50,788 bases of DNA from Bacteroidales bacterium UBA3290 (lineage in GTDB: Bacteria; Bacteroidota; Bacteroidia; Bacteroidales; UBA932): positions 1 to 50,788 of the forward strand of contig DETK01000003.1 of NCBI GenBank assembly GCA_002361615.1, given 5' to 3'. Within the stretch, counting starts at the first letter, position 1, and the number at the start of each line of letters is the position of its first letter. A model generated the notes under the pieces. That model ran no database searches, was not told the origin of the DNA, and was given only the letters and a program-made list of their open reading frames with translations. The translations under genes and the position numbers were made by a program. Of this stretch, positions 1 through 7,228 are shown in pieces.

Positions 1-24
1 GTCCAACTTTTAGGGGGCAGTTCA
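1..24. mobile_element. Probable right terminal inverted repeat of an IS3-family (IS150-group) element
   Basis: Read on the minus strand, the sequence begins TGAACTGCCCCC and continues to AAAGTTGGAC. This is the kind of terminal repeat I know from IS150-group elements (TG at the tip, a C-run, then AAAGTTGGAC). The tip lies at 23-24, so the body of the element would be to the left of this window. No transposase is visible here. The call rests on motif recall only. Confidence 0.45.
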
Positions 25-40
25 AGACCGGGGCTTGGCG

Positions 41-73
41 CAAAAATAACGGCCCTACAGAGCGTGTAGGGCC
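41..73 (-). terminator. Rho-independent terminator of the leftward lipoprotein gene
   Basis: A perfect 9-bp stem (51-59 with 65-73) and a 5-nt loop are followed, on the minus strand, by a T-rich stretch (TTATTTTT). It lies about 110 bp beyond the stop codon of the lipoprotein gene that ends at 182. Confidence 0.7.
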
Positions 74-181
74 GATCAGGTTGCGGCTGTTTGGCGGGAG
101 GAGAGGCTCCCCGGTCAAGCCCGTCGAACCGGACACGCCGGTGGCGTCTGAGATGTCGAAGATGCCGGAAGGGGGTGACGG

Positions 182-913
182 TTACCAGTGGACGAACCAC
201 CAGCCGTTGAAGTGGAGGAGGTCGGAGGCGGGGTCGGGGGAGCCGGGGAAGCTGATGGTGTTTTCTTCGCGGTCGAAATGGGGATCACCGTCATCGGGAA
301 GGCGAGGGTGGTCTTCATCATATTCGATCGGGAAGAGGGTCGCGTCGCCTTTAGGGGCGTACCACCAGAAAATCTGGTTGCCGTAGACGCCGACGCCGTC
401 GTCGCCGTCCCAAAGGGGCTGATAGTTGAGACCTACCAGCCAGGTGCCGATGTTGACCTGCCAGGCTTTGAGTTCAAAATGATCGTCGAAGTTGCCCATC
501 GGGTCTTTCCAGCAGCCACCGATGAAGAAGTTGTCCTGGTCCCAGTAGATTTCGGCTTTCTTGCTTCCGGCGGCGGGGGTACCTGCATTGTTTCTGCCCC
601 ATTGGACGAGCATCGGCAGCGGGAAGACTTCGACGATGGCGTCGAGGATGGCCTTGATGTCCGGTTCATCTTCGCCCTTGCCTTTCTGGCCCGTCACTTC
701 GATTGTGTGGTTGCGCCACTCTTTGGGGAACTTGTGCTCGTAGTCGTCCATCGACATCGCTCCTGCGAGGTCATCACCGGCCACCGCCGCGAGATCGTCG
801 GCCGCCGCTTCCGCGACGGCCGGCGCTTCCGCCGTCGGCTGTTTTTCATTTTTACCGCAGGAAACCGCCACGACGAATGCCGCGGCCAGTAAAATCATAA
901 GTGTCTGTTTCAT
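182..913 (-). CDS. Lipoprotein of unknown function
   Basis: A 243-residue protein starting MKQTLMILL, with a hydrophobic signal segment ending in an SPII lipobox (AVSC, Cys about residue 19), so probably an envelope lipoprotein. An Ala/Asp/Glu-rich linker (residues 25-55) is followed by a Trp- and Asp-rich domain with many aromatic residues and motifs such as GGCWKDPMGNF and GNQIFWWYAPKGD, which suggests a beta-rich fold. I do not recognise the family. Start choice: an upstream in-frame ATG at 943 would put an unlikely extension before the signal peptide. A TATTTTTG box ends only 5 nt before the chosen ATG, so the mRNA may be nearly leaderless. The gene diverges from rplC. Confidence 0.8.
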   Translation of the reverse strand: MKQTLMILLAAAFVVAVSCGKNEKQPTAEAPAVAEAAADDLAAVAGDDLAGAMSMDDYEHKFPKEWRNHTIEVTGQKGKGEDEPDIKAILDAIVEVFPLPMLVQWGRNNAGTPAAGSKKAEIYWDQDNFFIGGCWKDPMGNFDDHFELKAWQVNIGTWLVGLNYQPLWDGDDGVGVYGNQIFWWYAPKGDATLFPIEYDEDHPRLPDDGDPHFDREENTISFPGSPDPASDLLHFNGWWFVHW

Positions 914-918
914 AACTA

Positions 919-926
919 CAAAAATA
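919..926 (-). promoter_or_regulatory. Bacteroidetes -7 box for the lipoprotein gene
   Basis: On the minus strand this reads TATTTTTG, matching TAnnTTTG. It ends 5 nt before the ATG at 913, so transcription would begin at or just before the start codon. Confidence 0.5.
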
Positions 927-934
927 CAAAAAAG

Positions 935-966
935 TTTGGCCATTTGGATAATTCTCCGTACATTTG
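935..966 (+). promoter_or_regulatory. Promoter of the ribosomal protein operon
   Basis: TTTG (935-938), a 20-bp spacer, then TACATTTG (959-966) is a full match to the Bacteroidetes housekeeping promoter. It lies 62 nt before the rplC ATG and shows that this ribosomal gene set is transcribed on its own. Confidence 0.85.
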
Positions 967-970
967 CAGC

Positions 971-989
971 CCTGCGAAAAATGCGCAGG
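971..989 (+). promoter_or_regulatory. Hairpin in the 5' leader of the ribosomal operon
   Basis: A 6-bp GC-rich stem (971-976 with 984-989) with a 7-nt A-rich loop sits at the start of the predicted leader. It may protect the transcript end or act in autogenous control. No known ribosomal leader motif was recognised. Confidence 0.4.
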
Positions 990-1028
990 ACTATTTAACT
1001 TATTAGTAAACACCAAATTAAGCACCAA

Positions 1029-1655
1029 ATGCCTGGTATTATTGGAAAGAAAATCGGAATGACTTCCGTGTTCAGTGCCGAGGGAAAAAATCTTCCATGC
1101 ACTGTGATTGAGGCTGGTCCGTGTGTTGTTACGCAAATCCGTACAGTTGAGAAAGACGGTTACGCCGCTGTACAGCTTGCCTATGACGAAATCTCAGAAA
1201 AGCACGCCAGCAAGCCCCTGAAAGGGCACTTTGAAAAGGCAGGGACCACTCCCAAGCGCAAGCTCGTCGAGTTCAAGAACGACTTCCCGATGGAGCTCAA
1301 GCTCGGTGACAAGATCACGCTCGAATCCCTCACCCAGCGGGAACTCAAGTGGATCGACGTTACCGGTATCTCGAAGGGTAAAGGTTTCCAGGGCGTTGTG
1401 AAACGCCATCACTTCCAGGGCGTCGGCGGACAGACCCACGGTCAGGACGACCGTCTCCGTCACCCCGGTTCCATGGGTGCATCCTCCTGGCCTTCGCGCG
1501 TATTCAAAGGCATGCGCATGGCCGGCCACATGGGCGGAGACCGCGTCAAGGTCTTCAACCTCGAGGTCATCAAGGTCATCCCTGAGAACAATCTGGTCAT
1601 CGTCAAGGGTTCCGTCCCCGGAGCCAAAGGATCTTATGTAATTTTGGAGGACTAA
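1029..1655 (+). CDS. rplC: 50S ribosomal protein L3 (uL3)
   Basis: A 208-residue protein of normal length. The N-terminus (MPGIIGKKIGMTSVF) and the central conserved block around GQDDRLRHPGSMG, with SRVFKGMRMAGHMG following, are diagnostic of uL3, an early-assembling 23S rRNA-binding protein near the peptidyl transferase centre. The ATG is preceded by a 62-nt leader and a clear promoter. In most bacteria rpsJ lies directly upstream in the S10 operon; here a divergent lipoprotein gene occupies that place, so rplC is the first gene of the transcript. The gap to rplD is 5 nt. Confidence 0.98.
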   Translation: MPGIIGKKIGMTSVFSAEGKNLPCTVIEAGPCVVTQIRTVEKDGYAAVQLAYDEISEKHASKPLKGHFEKAGTTPKRKLVEFKNDFPMELKLGDKITLESLTQRELKWIDVTGISKGKGFQGVVKRHHFQGVGGQTHGQDDRLRHPGSMGASSWPSRVFKGMRMAGHMGGDRVKVFNLEVIKVIPENNLVIVKGSVPGAKGSYVILED

Positions 1656-1660
1656 GCGTT

Positions 1661-2287
1661 ATGAAACTGGATGTTTTGAAAATTGACGGCACTGCTTCCG
1701 GTAAGCAGGTCGAACTCGACGAAACCATTTTCGGCATCGAGCCCAACGACAACGCGATCTATCTCGACGTCAAGCAGTATCTTGCCGCCCAGCGCCAGGG
1801 TACCCACAAGACCAAGGACCGCAGCGAAGTCGCTTTCTCCACCAAAAAGATGGGTCGCCAGAAAGGCGGCGGAGGTGCTCGCCACGGCAGCATCAAGTCC
1901 AACATCTATGTTGGCGGCGGTACCGCTTTCGGCCCCAAACCGCGTGATTACAACTTCAAGCTCAACAAGAAGCTGAAGCAGCTCGCCCGCTTCTCCGCCC
2001 TGTCTTACAAGGCGAAGGAAGGCGCCATCACGATGGTCGAGCCCTTTGCAATGGAAGCCCCCAAGACCAAGGATTTCATCAAGATCCTCGAGAACCTGAA
2101 GGCCTACGGCCGCAAGACCCTCGTCGTGCTTCCTGAAAATTCCAAGAATATTTACCTGTCGTCTCGCAACCTTCCTGAAGTCAAGGTTATCACCATTGAC
2201 GAAATCAACACCTATACCCTCGTGGATGCCAATCATCTGGTGATGGTCGACGGTGTGCAGGACATCATCGCTGAAAGACGCAAATAA
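1661..2287 (+). CDS. rplD: 50S ribosomal protein L4 (uL4)
   Basis: A 208-residue protein in the normal order after rplC. It has the uL4 core: KQYLAAQRQGTHKTKDRSEV, then the basic glycine-rich extended loop (MGRQKGGGGARHGSIKS) that reaches into the exit tunnel, and the C-terminal globular part ending in DGVQDIIAERRK. L4 binds 23S rRNA domain I and lines the tunnel. In gamma-proteobacteria it also represses its own operon; nothing here shows that this occurs in this organism. The preceding gap is 5 nt and the gap to rplW 12 nt, consistent with one transcript. Confidence 0.98.
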   Translation: MKLDVLKIDGTASGKQVELDETIFGIEPNDNAIYLDVKQYLAAQRQGTHKTKDRSEVAFSTKKMGRQKGGGGARHGSIKSNIYVGGGTAFGPKPRDYNFKLNKKLKQLARFSALSYKAKEGAITMVEPFAMEAPKTKDFIKILENLKAYGRKTLVVLPENSKNIYLSSRNLPEVKVITIDEINTYTLVDANHLVMVDGVQDIIAERRK

Positions 2288-2299
2288 AACTGTCAGACA

Positions 2300-2590
2300 A
2301 TGGGAATTTTAATCAAACCCCTCGTAACTGAGAAGATGACGGTCCTGGGCGACAAGCTGGGCCGTTACGGTTTTCTTGTTGACCGCGACGCCAACAAGAT
2401 TGAGATCAAGAAGGCGGTAGAACAGATGTATGGTGTTTCGGTAAAGGATGTCAATACGGTGAACTACCACGGTAAACGCAAGAGCCGTTATACGAAGAAC
2501 GGTTTACAGACAGGCCGCACAAACCACTACAAGAAAGCGTTTGTCACGCTGGCCGGTGATGATAAGATTGACTTCTATAGCAATATTTAA
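2300..2590 (+). CDS. rplW: 50S ribosomal protein L23 (uL23)
   Basis: A 96-residue protein, the usual size. It begins MGILIKPLVTEKMT, the classic uL23 start, and contains the KIEIKKAVEQMYGVSVKDVNT segment of the family. uL23 sits at the tunnel exit, where it docks signal recognition particle and trigger factor. Its position between rplD and rplB is standard. The gap to rplB is 8 nt. Confidence 0.97.
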   Translation: MGILIKPLVTEKMTVLGDKLGRYGFLVDRDANKIEIKKAVEQMYGVSVKDVNTVNYHGKRKSRYTKNGLQTGRTNHYKKAFVTLAGDDKIDFYSNI

Positions 2591-2598
2591 GGAAAGCC

Positions 2599-3423
2599 AT
2601 GGCAATTCGTAAGTTCAAACCGGTGACTCCCGGTACCAGAAATAAGGCAATCAGCGCATTCGACGAGATTACCTGCTCGACCCCTGAGAAGAGCCTCCTC
2701 CGTCCGCTCCGCGGAACCGGCGGCCGCAACAACCAGGGCAAGATGACGATGCGCTATCTCGGCGGCGGCCACAAGAAGATGTACCGCGTCATCGACTTCC
2801 TTCGTGACAAGGACAACTACACCGCAGTGGTCAAGACCATCGAGTACGACCCGAACCGCAGCGCCCGCATCGCGCTGGTCGTTTACGGTGACGGCGAGAA
2901 ACGTTATATCATTGCTCCCAACGGAATCAAGGTCGGCCAGACCATCGCTTCCGGCCCCGGAGTAGCTCCTGAAATCGGCAACGCTCTGCCTTTGTCAGAA
3001 ATTCCGCTCGGTACCCTCGTGCACAACATCGAACTCCGCCCCGGCAACGGTGGCGCGATGGCACGCAGCGCGGGCACTTTCGCCCAGCTGACCGCCCGTG
3101 AAGGTGGCCACGCCATCCTCCGTCTCCCTTCGGGTGAGACCCGTATGGTTCTCGTGTCCTGCCGCGCCACGGTCGGTACCGTATCCAATGCTGACCACAA
3201 CCTGGAAAGCCACGGCAAAGCCGGCCGCAAGCGCTGGCTCGGCCGCAGGCCGCACAACCGCGGCGTCGTGATGAACCCTGTCGATCACCCGATGGGTGGT
3301 GGCGAGGGCCGTGCATCCGGCGGTCACCCGCGTTCCCGCAAGGGCCTCCCTGCAAAGGGCTACAAGACTCGTAACCCCAAGAAGACTTCCAGCAAGTTCA
3401 TCATTGAAAGAAGAAAGAAATAA
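2599..3423 (+). CDS. rplB: 50S ribosomal protein L2 (uL2)
   Basis: A 274-residue protein with all hallmarks of uL2: MAIRKFKPVTPGTRN at the start, GRNNQGKMTMRYLGGGHKK, the OB and SH3-like core, and the C-terminal MNPVDHPMGGGEGRASGG block that includes the conserved His of the peptidyl transferase region. It is one of the primary 23S rRNA binders and bridges the subunits. It has normal length and the standard place in the operon. Confidence 0.98.
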   Translation: MAIRKFKPVTPGTRNKAISAFDEITCSTPEKSLLRPLRGTGGRNNQGKMTMRYLGGGHKKMYRVIDFLRDKDNYTAVVKTIEYDPNRSARIALVVYGDGEKRYIIAPNGIKVGQTIASGPGVAPEIGNALPLSEIPLGTLVHNIELRPGNGGAMARSAGTFAQLTAREGGHAILRLPSGETRMVLVSCRATVGTVSNADHNLESHGKAGRKRWLGRRPHNRGVVMNPVDHPMGGGEGRASGGHPRSRKGLPAKGYKTRNPKKTSSKFIIERRKK

Positions 3424-3445
3424 CGGAATAAAACTGTAAAAGATT

Positions 3446-3712
3446 ATGAGTCGTTCACTTAGAAAAGGTCCGTATATCCAGGAAGCTCTGGAAAAACGCG
3501 TGCTCGCGATGAACGAGGGCACGATGAAGAAAGAAGTCATCAAGACCTGGTCGCGCTCCAGCATGATCTCCCCTGACTTCGTAGGCCACACGATCGCCGT
3601 CCACAACGGTACCAAGTTTATTCCGGTCTACGTCACGGAGAACATGGTCGGTCACAAGCTCGGAGAATTCGCTCCGACCCGTACCTTCAAGGGCCATTCC
3701 GGCAACCGTTAA
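3446..3712 (+). CDS. rpsS: 30S ribosomal protein S19 (uS19)
   Basis: An 88-residue protein beginning MSRSLRKGPYIQEAL and ending GEFAPTRTFKGHSGNR, both characteristic of uS19. It binds the head of 16S rRNA with S13 and contacts tRNA in the A site. The start is the only ATG that gives the conserved N-terminus. It follows rplB by 22 nt and precedes rplV by 22 nt. Confidence 0.98.
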   Translation: MSRSLRKGPYIQEALEKRVLAMNEGTMKKEVIKTWSRSSMISPDFVGHTIAVHNGTKFIPVYVTENMVGHKLGEFAPTRTFKGHSGNR

Positions 3713-3734
3713 AAATTAAAAAAGAGACTACACA

Positions 3735-4178
3735 ATGGGAGCTCGTAAAAGAGAAATGGCCGAAAGGCTGAAAGAGATAAAGAGACACACAGCGATTGCA
3801 AAGCTGAATGATGTCCCCACTTCCCCCCGCAAGATGCGGCTCGTAGCCGATATGGTCCGGGGTGTTGAAGTCAACCGCGCTTTGGATATTCTCCATTATT
3901 CAAAGAAAGAGGCTTCCGTCCGCCTGGAGAAGCTGGTGCGCAGCGCCATCGCCAACTGGGAGGCAAAGAACGAAGACTCTCGCAAAGAACTCGAGAACGG
4001 CAACGTCTACGTCCAGACCATCATGGTCGACGGCGGCCGTCAGCTCAAACGCATCCGCACCGCGCCGCAGGGCCGTGCCGCTCGCATCCGCAAGCGCTCG
4101 AACCACGTGACCGTGATCGTCGGAACGAAGAATGAAAAACCCGCAGAAGAACCGGCACAGGAGGCCGAGCAGGCATAA
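3735..4178 (+). CDS. rplV: 50S ribosomal protein L22 (uL22)
   Basis: A 147-residue protein, longer than the roughly 110-residue E. coli protein, as is common in Bacteroidetes. A basic N-terminal extension precedes the family core (PTSPRKMRLVADMVRG), and the long beta-hairpin region ends in RIRTAPQGRAARIRKRSNH, which reaches the exit tunnel. An acidic Pro/Glu/Ala tail of about 15 residues closes the protein. It ends 2 nt before rpsC. Confidence 0.97.
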   Translation: MGARKREMAERLKEIKRHTAIAKLNDVPTSPRKMRLVADMVRGVEVNRALDILHYSKKEASVRLEKLVRSAIANWEAKNEDSRKELENGNVYVQTIMVDGGRQLKRIRTAPQGRAARIRKRSNHVTVIVGTKNEKPAEEPAQEAEQA

Positions 4179-4180
4179 TT

Positions 4181-4966
4181 ATGGGACAGAAGACTAATCC
4201 GATCAGCAACCGTCTGGGTATCATCCGTGGTTGGGACTCCAACTGGTATGGTGACTATCCGACCCGCATCCTCGAGGACGCCAAGATCCGCGAGTACCTG
4301 AACGCCCGCCTTGCCAAGGCATCCCTGTCAAAGATCGTCATCGAGCGCACCCTGAAGCTCATCACCGTCACCATCCACACCGCACGTCCGGGTATCATCA
4401 TCGGCAAGGGCGGCACGGAAGTCGACAAGCTGAAGGAAGAGCTCAAGAACATCTGCAAGAAAGATGTCCAGATCAACATCTTCGAGGTCAAACGTCCCGA
4501 GGTCGACGCCAACATCGTCGCCAACAACATCGCACGTCAGCTCGAGGGCCGCGTGTCGTACCGTCGCGCCATCAAGATGGCCGTCGCTTCGACCATGCGC
4601 ATGGGCGCCGAGGGCATCAAGGTCCAGATCAGCGGCCGCGTCGGCGGCGCCGAAATGGCCCGTAGCGAAATGTTCAAGGAAGGACGTACCCCGCTCCACA
4701 CCATCCGCGCCGATATCGACTACGCACTGGCTGAGGCTCACACCAAGGTCGGCGTTCTCGGCGTGAAGGTCTGGATCTGCAACGGTGAAGTGTACGGCAA
4801 ACGCGACCTGTCGCCGAACGCCGGTGTTTCCGCTGCTGCACAGGGTGCAGCCGGCGAGCGCCGGGGTGGCGACCGTCGTCCGCGCGGCGACCGCCGTGGC
4901 GGCGAACGTCGCGGTGACCGTGGCGACCGCCGTGGTGGCGAGCGCCGTGGCCGTCGCGAGGAATAA
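4181..4966 (+). CDS. rpsC: 30S ribosomal protein S3 (uS3) with an arginine/glycine-rich tail
   Basis: A 261-residue protein. It begins MGQKTNPISNRLGIIRGWDS, carries the KH domain with PGIIIGKGG, and has the C-terminal SGRVGGAEMARSE region, so the core is a normal uS3 that shapes the mRNA entry channel. From about residue 223 a low-complexity tail of roughly 38 residues is built from repeats such as RRGGDRR, RGDRR and GGERR. The matching DNA (about 4850-4960) is a run of short imperfect GGCGACCGTCG-type repeats. rpsC is the last gene here: a terminator follows 22 nt later, where rplP would normally be. Confidence 0.97.
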   Translation: MGQKTNPISNRLGIIRGWDSNWYGDYPTRILEDAKIREYLNARLAKASLSKIVIERTLKLITVTIHTARPGIIIGKGGTEVDKLKEELKNICKKDVQINIFEVKRPEVDANIVANNIARQLEGRVSYRRAIKMAVASTMRMGAEGIKVQISGRVGGAEMARSEMFKEGRTPLHTIRADIDYALAEAHTKVGVLGVKVWICNGEVYGKRDLSPNAGVSAAAQGAAGERRGGDRRPRGDRRGGERRGDRGDRRGGERRGRREE

Positions 4967-4987
4967 TCCTCCGACACACTTTTCTTT

Positions 4988-5022
4988 AAAGCCGGTTCCC
5001 TTTTCGGGGACCGGTTTTTTTT
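4988..5022 (+). terminator. Rho-independent terminator ending the ribosomal operon
   Basis: A stem of about 13 bp (4988-5000 with 5006-5018, including G-U pairs) and a 5-nt loop lead into a run of T to 5022. It ends the transcript after rpsC. The T-tract runs straight into the promoter of the next gene. Confidence 0.85.
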
Positions 5023-5023
5023 A

Positions 5024-5031
5024 TATATTTG
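5024..5031 (+). promoter_or_regulatory. -7 box of the serine hydrolase/shikimate transcript
   Basis: TATATTTG matches TAnnTTTG and lies 30 nt before the ATG at 5062. No good TTTG -33 box is present at the proper distance; that region is the terminator stem. Confidence 0.55.
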
Positions 5032-5061
5032 CAAGACGGACATCGAAATCTCTTGCAAATC

Positions 5062-6285
5062 ATGAAAAGGATACTGTTTTTCATTGCCGCCGTCGCACTC
5101 GTGGCGGCGTGTGCCGCGCAAGTCCCGGAAGGCACACTAAAGCATGTCACCCCTGAATCGATGGGGATGAATTCGGCCAAACTCAACCAGATCGACCGGG
5201 AGGTGGCCCGCGCCATCGAAGAGGGCAACATCCCGGGCTGCGTCGTCAGCGTGGTGCGCGACGACAAGATCGTCTTCCTGAAAGCCTACGGCAACAAGCA
5301 GGTGGTTCCCGACACGATTCCGATGACTCCGGAAACCATCTTCGACCTGGCTTCCGTGAGCAAGTGCGTGGGTACCACACTCTCGTTCATGCAGCTGATT
5401 GAGAACGGATACGTCCGTCTGACCGATGAAGTGGACATGTACATCCCCGGCTTCAAGCCCTGGGTCGATCCGGCCACCGGCGAGAAGGTGGATATCACCG
5501 TGCAGGACGTCATGACGCATACCTCCGGTCTGGCTCCATACATCGCCACCGCCTCTTATCTGGAGCGCTTCGGCGTGAACAGCCCCGACTCGCTGATCTG
5601 GCACATCGCCAACGAAATCAAACGCAACTTCCGCCCGAAAACCGGCTATATGTACAGCTGCCTCAACTTCGTGACGGTGCAGAACATCCTGCAGAACATC
5701 ACGGGCGAGAAACTCTGCGACTACGCCGAGAAGAACGTGTTCGGCGCGCTGGGACTCAAGCATACGGGCTACATGCCGAAGGAACGCCATCCGGAATGGA
5801 TGCCGCTCGTGGCTCCGACCGAAATGCAGGATGACGGCAAATGCCTGCTCGGCGAGGTGCACGACCCGCTGGCCCGCCTGGCCAACGGCGGCAATTCGGG
5901 CAACGCCGGCGTGTTCTCGAACTGCGAGGACCTTTCCGTAATCTGCGCAGCCATCATGAACGGCGGCGCCGTGAACGGCAAACGCATCCTTAGTCCGATG
6001 GCCGTGAATACCATGGCTACCGTACCGGCCGACAACGACGAGTGGATCGGTCGCGCCCTCGGCTGGGACAACCGCAGTGAAGCGGCCGGCCTGCGCGGCG
6101 ACCTCTTCAGCCGCACCCGCACCATCTGCCACACCGGCTACACCGGAACTTCCGTCATCATGGACCTCGACAGCAAGACAGCCGTCATCATCCTGGCTCA
6201 CCGCGTCCACCCGACCGACAAGGGTGGCACGGGCAAGCTCCGCGCACGGATCGCCAACATTGTCGCCGGCAGTATTGAAGAATAA
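5062..6285 (+). CDS. Serine hydrolase, beta-lactamase/penicillin-binding-like lipoprotein
   Basis: A 407-residue protein. The ATG at 5062 gives a lipoprotein signal (MKRILFFIAAVALVAAC). It belongs to the class C beta-lactamase/EstB-like family: the SxxK motif is in LASVSKCVG, the second motif is YSCLNF (the usual Asn or Asp is replaced by Cys), and HTGYTG replaces KTG. Such proteins are esterases, peptidases or peptidoglycan-active enzymes in the periplasm; the sequence does not give the substrate. It heads a run of overlapping genes: its 3' end overlaps aroB by 11 nt. The link to the shikimate genes looks positional rather than functional. Confidence 0.9.
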   Translation: MKRILFFIAAVALVAACAAQVPEGTLKHVTPESMGMNSAKLNQIDREVARAIEEGNIPGCVVSVVRDDKIVFLKAYGNKQVVPDTIPMTPETIFDLASVSKCVGTTLSFMQLIENGYVRLTDEVDMYIPGFKPWVDPATGEKVDITVQDVMTHTSGLAPYIATASYLERFGVNSPDSLIWHIANEIKRNFRPKTGYMYSCLNFVTVQNILQNITGEKLCDYAEKNVFGALGLKHTGYMPKERHPEWMPLVAPTEMQDDGKCLLGEVHDPLARLANGGNSGNAGVFSNCEDLSVICAAIMNGGAVNGKRILSPMAVNTMATVPADNDEWIGRALGWDNRSEAAGLRGDLFSRTRTICHTGYTGTSVIMDLDSKTAVIILAHRVHPTDKGGTGKLRARIANIVAGSIEE

Positions 6286-7228
6286 TCTCTCATACGGCAG
6301 CGTCGCCGACCTGTTTCCCCGGACGGGAACCATCCTGATTGCAGACAGCTGGTTCCAGGGCCGCGGCATCCTCGAGGCCTGGGGATGTCCCGTGCTCTGG
6401 GTGCAGGCTTCCGAACAGGACAAGACCCTCTCCACGGTAGAGCGGCTGGTGACGCAGTTGCTGGAACTTCAGGCGGACCGCGACACTTTCCTGATCGGTG
6501 TCGGCGGCGGCATCACCACCGACATCACGGGTTTCGTGGCTTCCATCTACAAGCGGGGCGTGAAATTCGGGCTTGTGCCCACTACGCTGCTTGCACAGGT
6601 CGATGCGGCCATCGGCGGAAAGAACGGTGTGAACTTCGACCGCTACAAGAATATGCTCGGCACGTTCCGCCAGGCGGAATTCGTGTTGATTGACACGGAT
6701 TTCCTGCAGACACTCCCTTTGCGGGAACTTCGCTGCGGCGCCGCGGAGATGCTCAAGACCTTCCTGCTGGCTGACAGCCACGCCTTTGAATCGGCCGTGG
6801 AGGTTTTCCGGGCTGAAAGGCCGCAAGTGCCGCAGTGGCTCGTGCGGCGGGCCGGCCAGATCAAGATGGACTTTGTATCACAGGATCCGGAAGACCACGG
6901 CGTACGCCGCCTGCTCAACCTGGGCCACACCTTCGGCCACGCCATTGAAAAATGCAGCTCCCGCTATGCGCACGGCGAGGCCGTGGCCATCGGCATCGTG
7001 ATGGCAGCCCGGATGGCCTGTGAAAAAGGCCTGCTGCAGGCCGAAGATGCCGAGCGCATCCGCCAGGATTTCGCGGCGTGCGGTCTGCCCGTTGAGCCGC
7101 CTGTCCCTGAAGCCGAACTGCACAAAGCCATCCTCCAGGACAAGAAGCGCTCCGGCGAGACGATCCGTTATGTGCTTCCGACCGCCATCGGAACTGCCAG
7201 GCTATGGGAAGAATCTGTTACAGCCTGA
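6275..7228 (+). CDS. aroB: 3-dehydroquinate synthase
   Basis: It converts DAHP to 3-dehydroquinate, the second step of the shikimate pathway, using NAD and a metal. The NAD site is GVGGGITTDITGF. The lysine/metal block includes PTTLLAQVDAAIGGKNGVNF and GAAEMLKTF (metal-binding Glu), followed by LNLGHTFGHAIE and HGEAVAIG with the two metal-binding His. There is no ATG before the conserved region; a TTG at 6275 (MKNNLSYGS) gives 317 residues, shorter than the usual 350 or so, so the first strand-turn region is reduced. The start is uncertain. It overlaps the preceding gene by 11 nt and the next by 25 nt. Confidence 0.92.
   Translation: MKNNLSYGSVADLFPRTGTILIADSWFQGRGILEAWGCPVLWVQASEQDKTLSTVERLVTQLLELQADRDTFLIGVGGGITTDITGFVASIYKRGVKFGLVPTTLLAQVDAAIGGKNGVNFDRYKNMLGTFRQAEFVLIDTDFLQTLPLRELRCGAAEMLKTFLLADSHAFESAVEVFRAERPQVPQWLVRRAGQIKMDFVSQDPEDHGVRRLLNLGHTFGHAIEKCSSRYAHGEAVAIGIVMAARMACEKGLLQAEDAERIRQDFAACGLPVEPPVPEAELHKAILQDKKRSGETIRYVLPTAIGTARLWEESVTA

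Noticed and set aside
188..892. A 234-codon plus-strand frame opposite the first lipoprotein gene
   Set aside because: The minus strand has a lipoprotein signal, a promoter box and a terminator; the plus frame has none.
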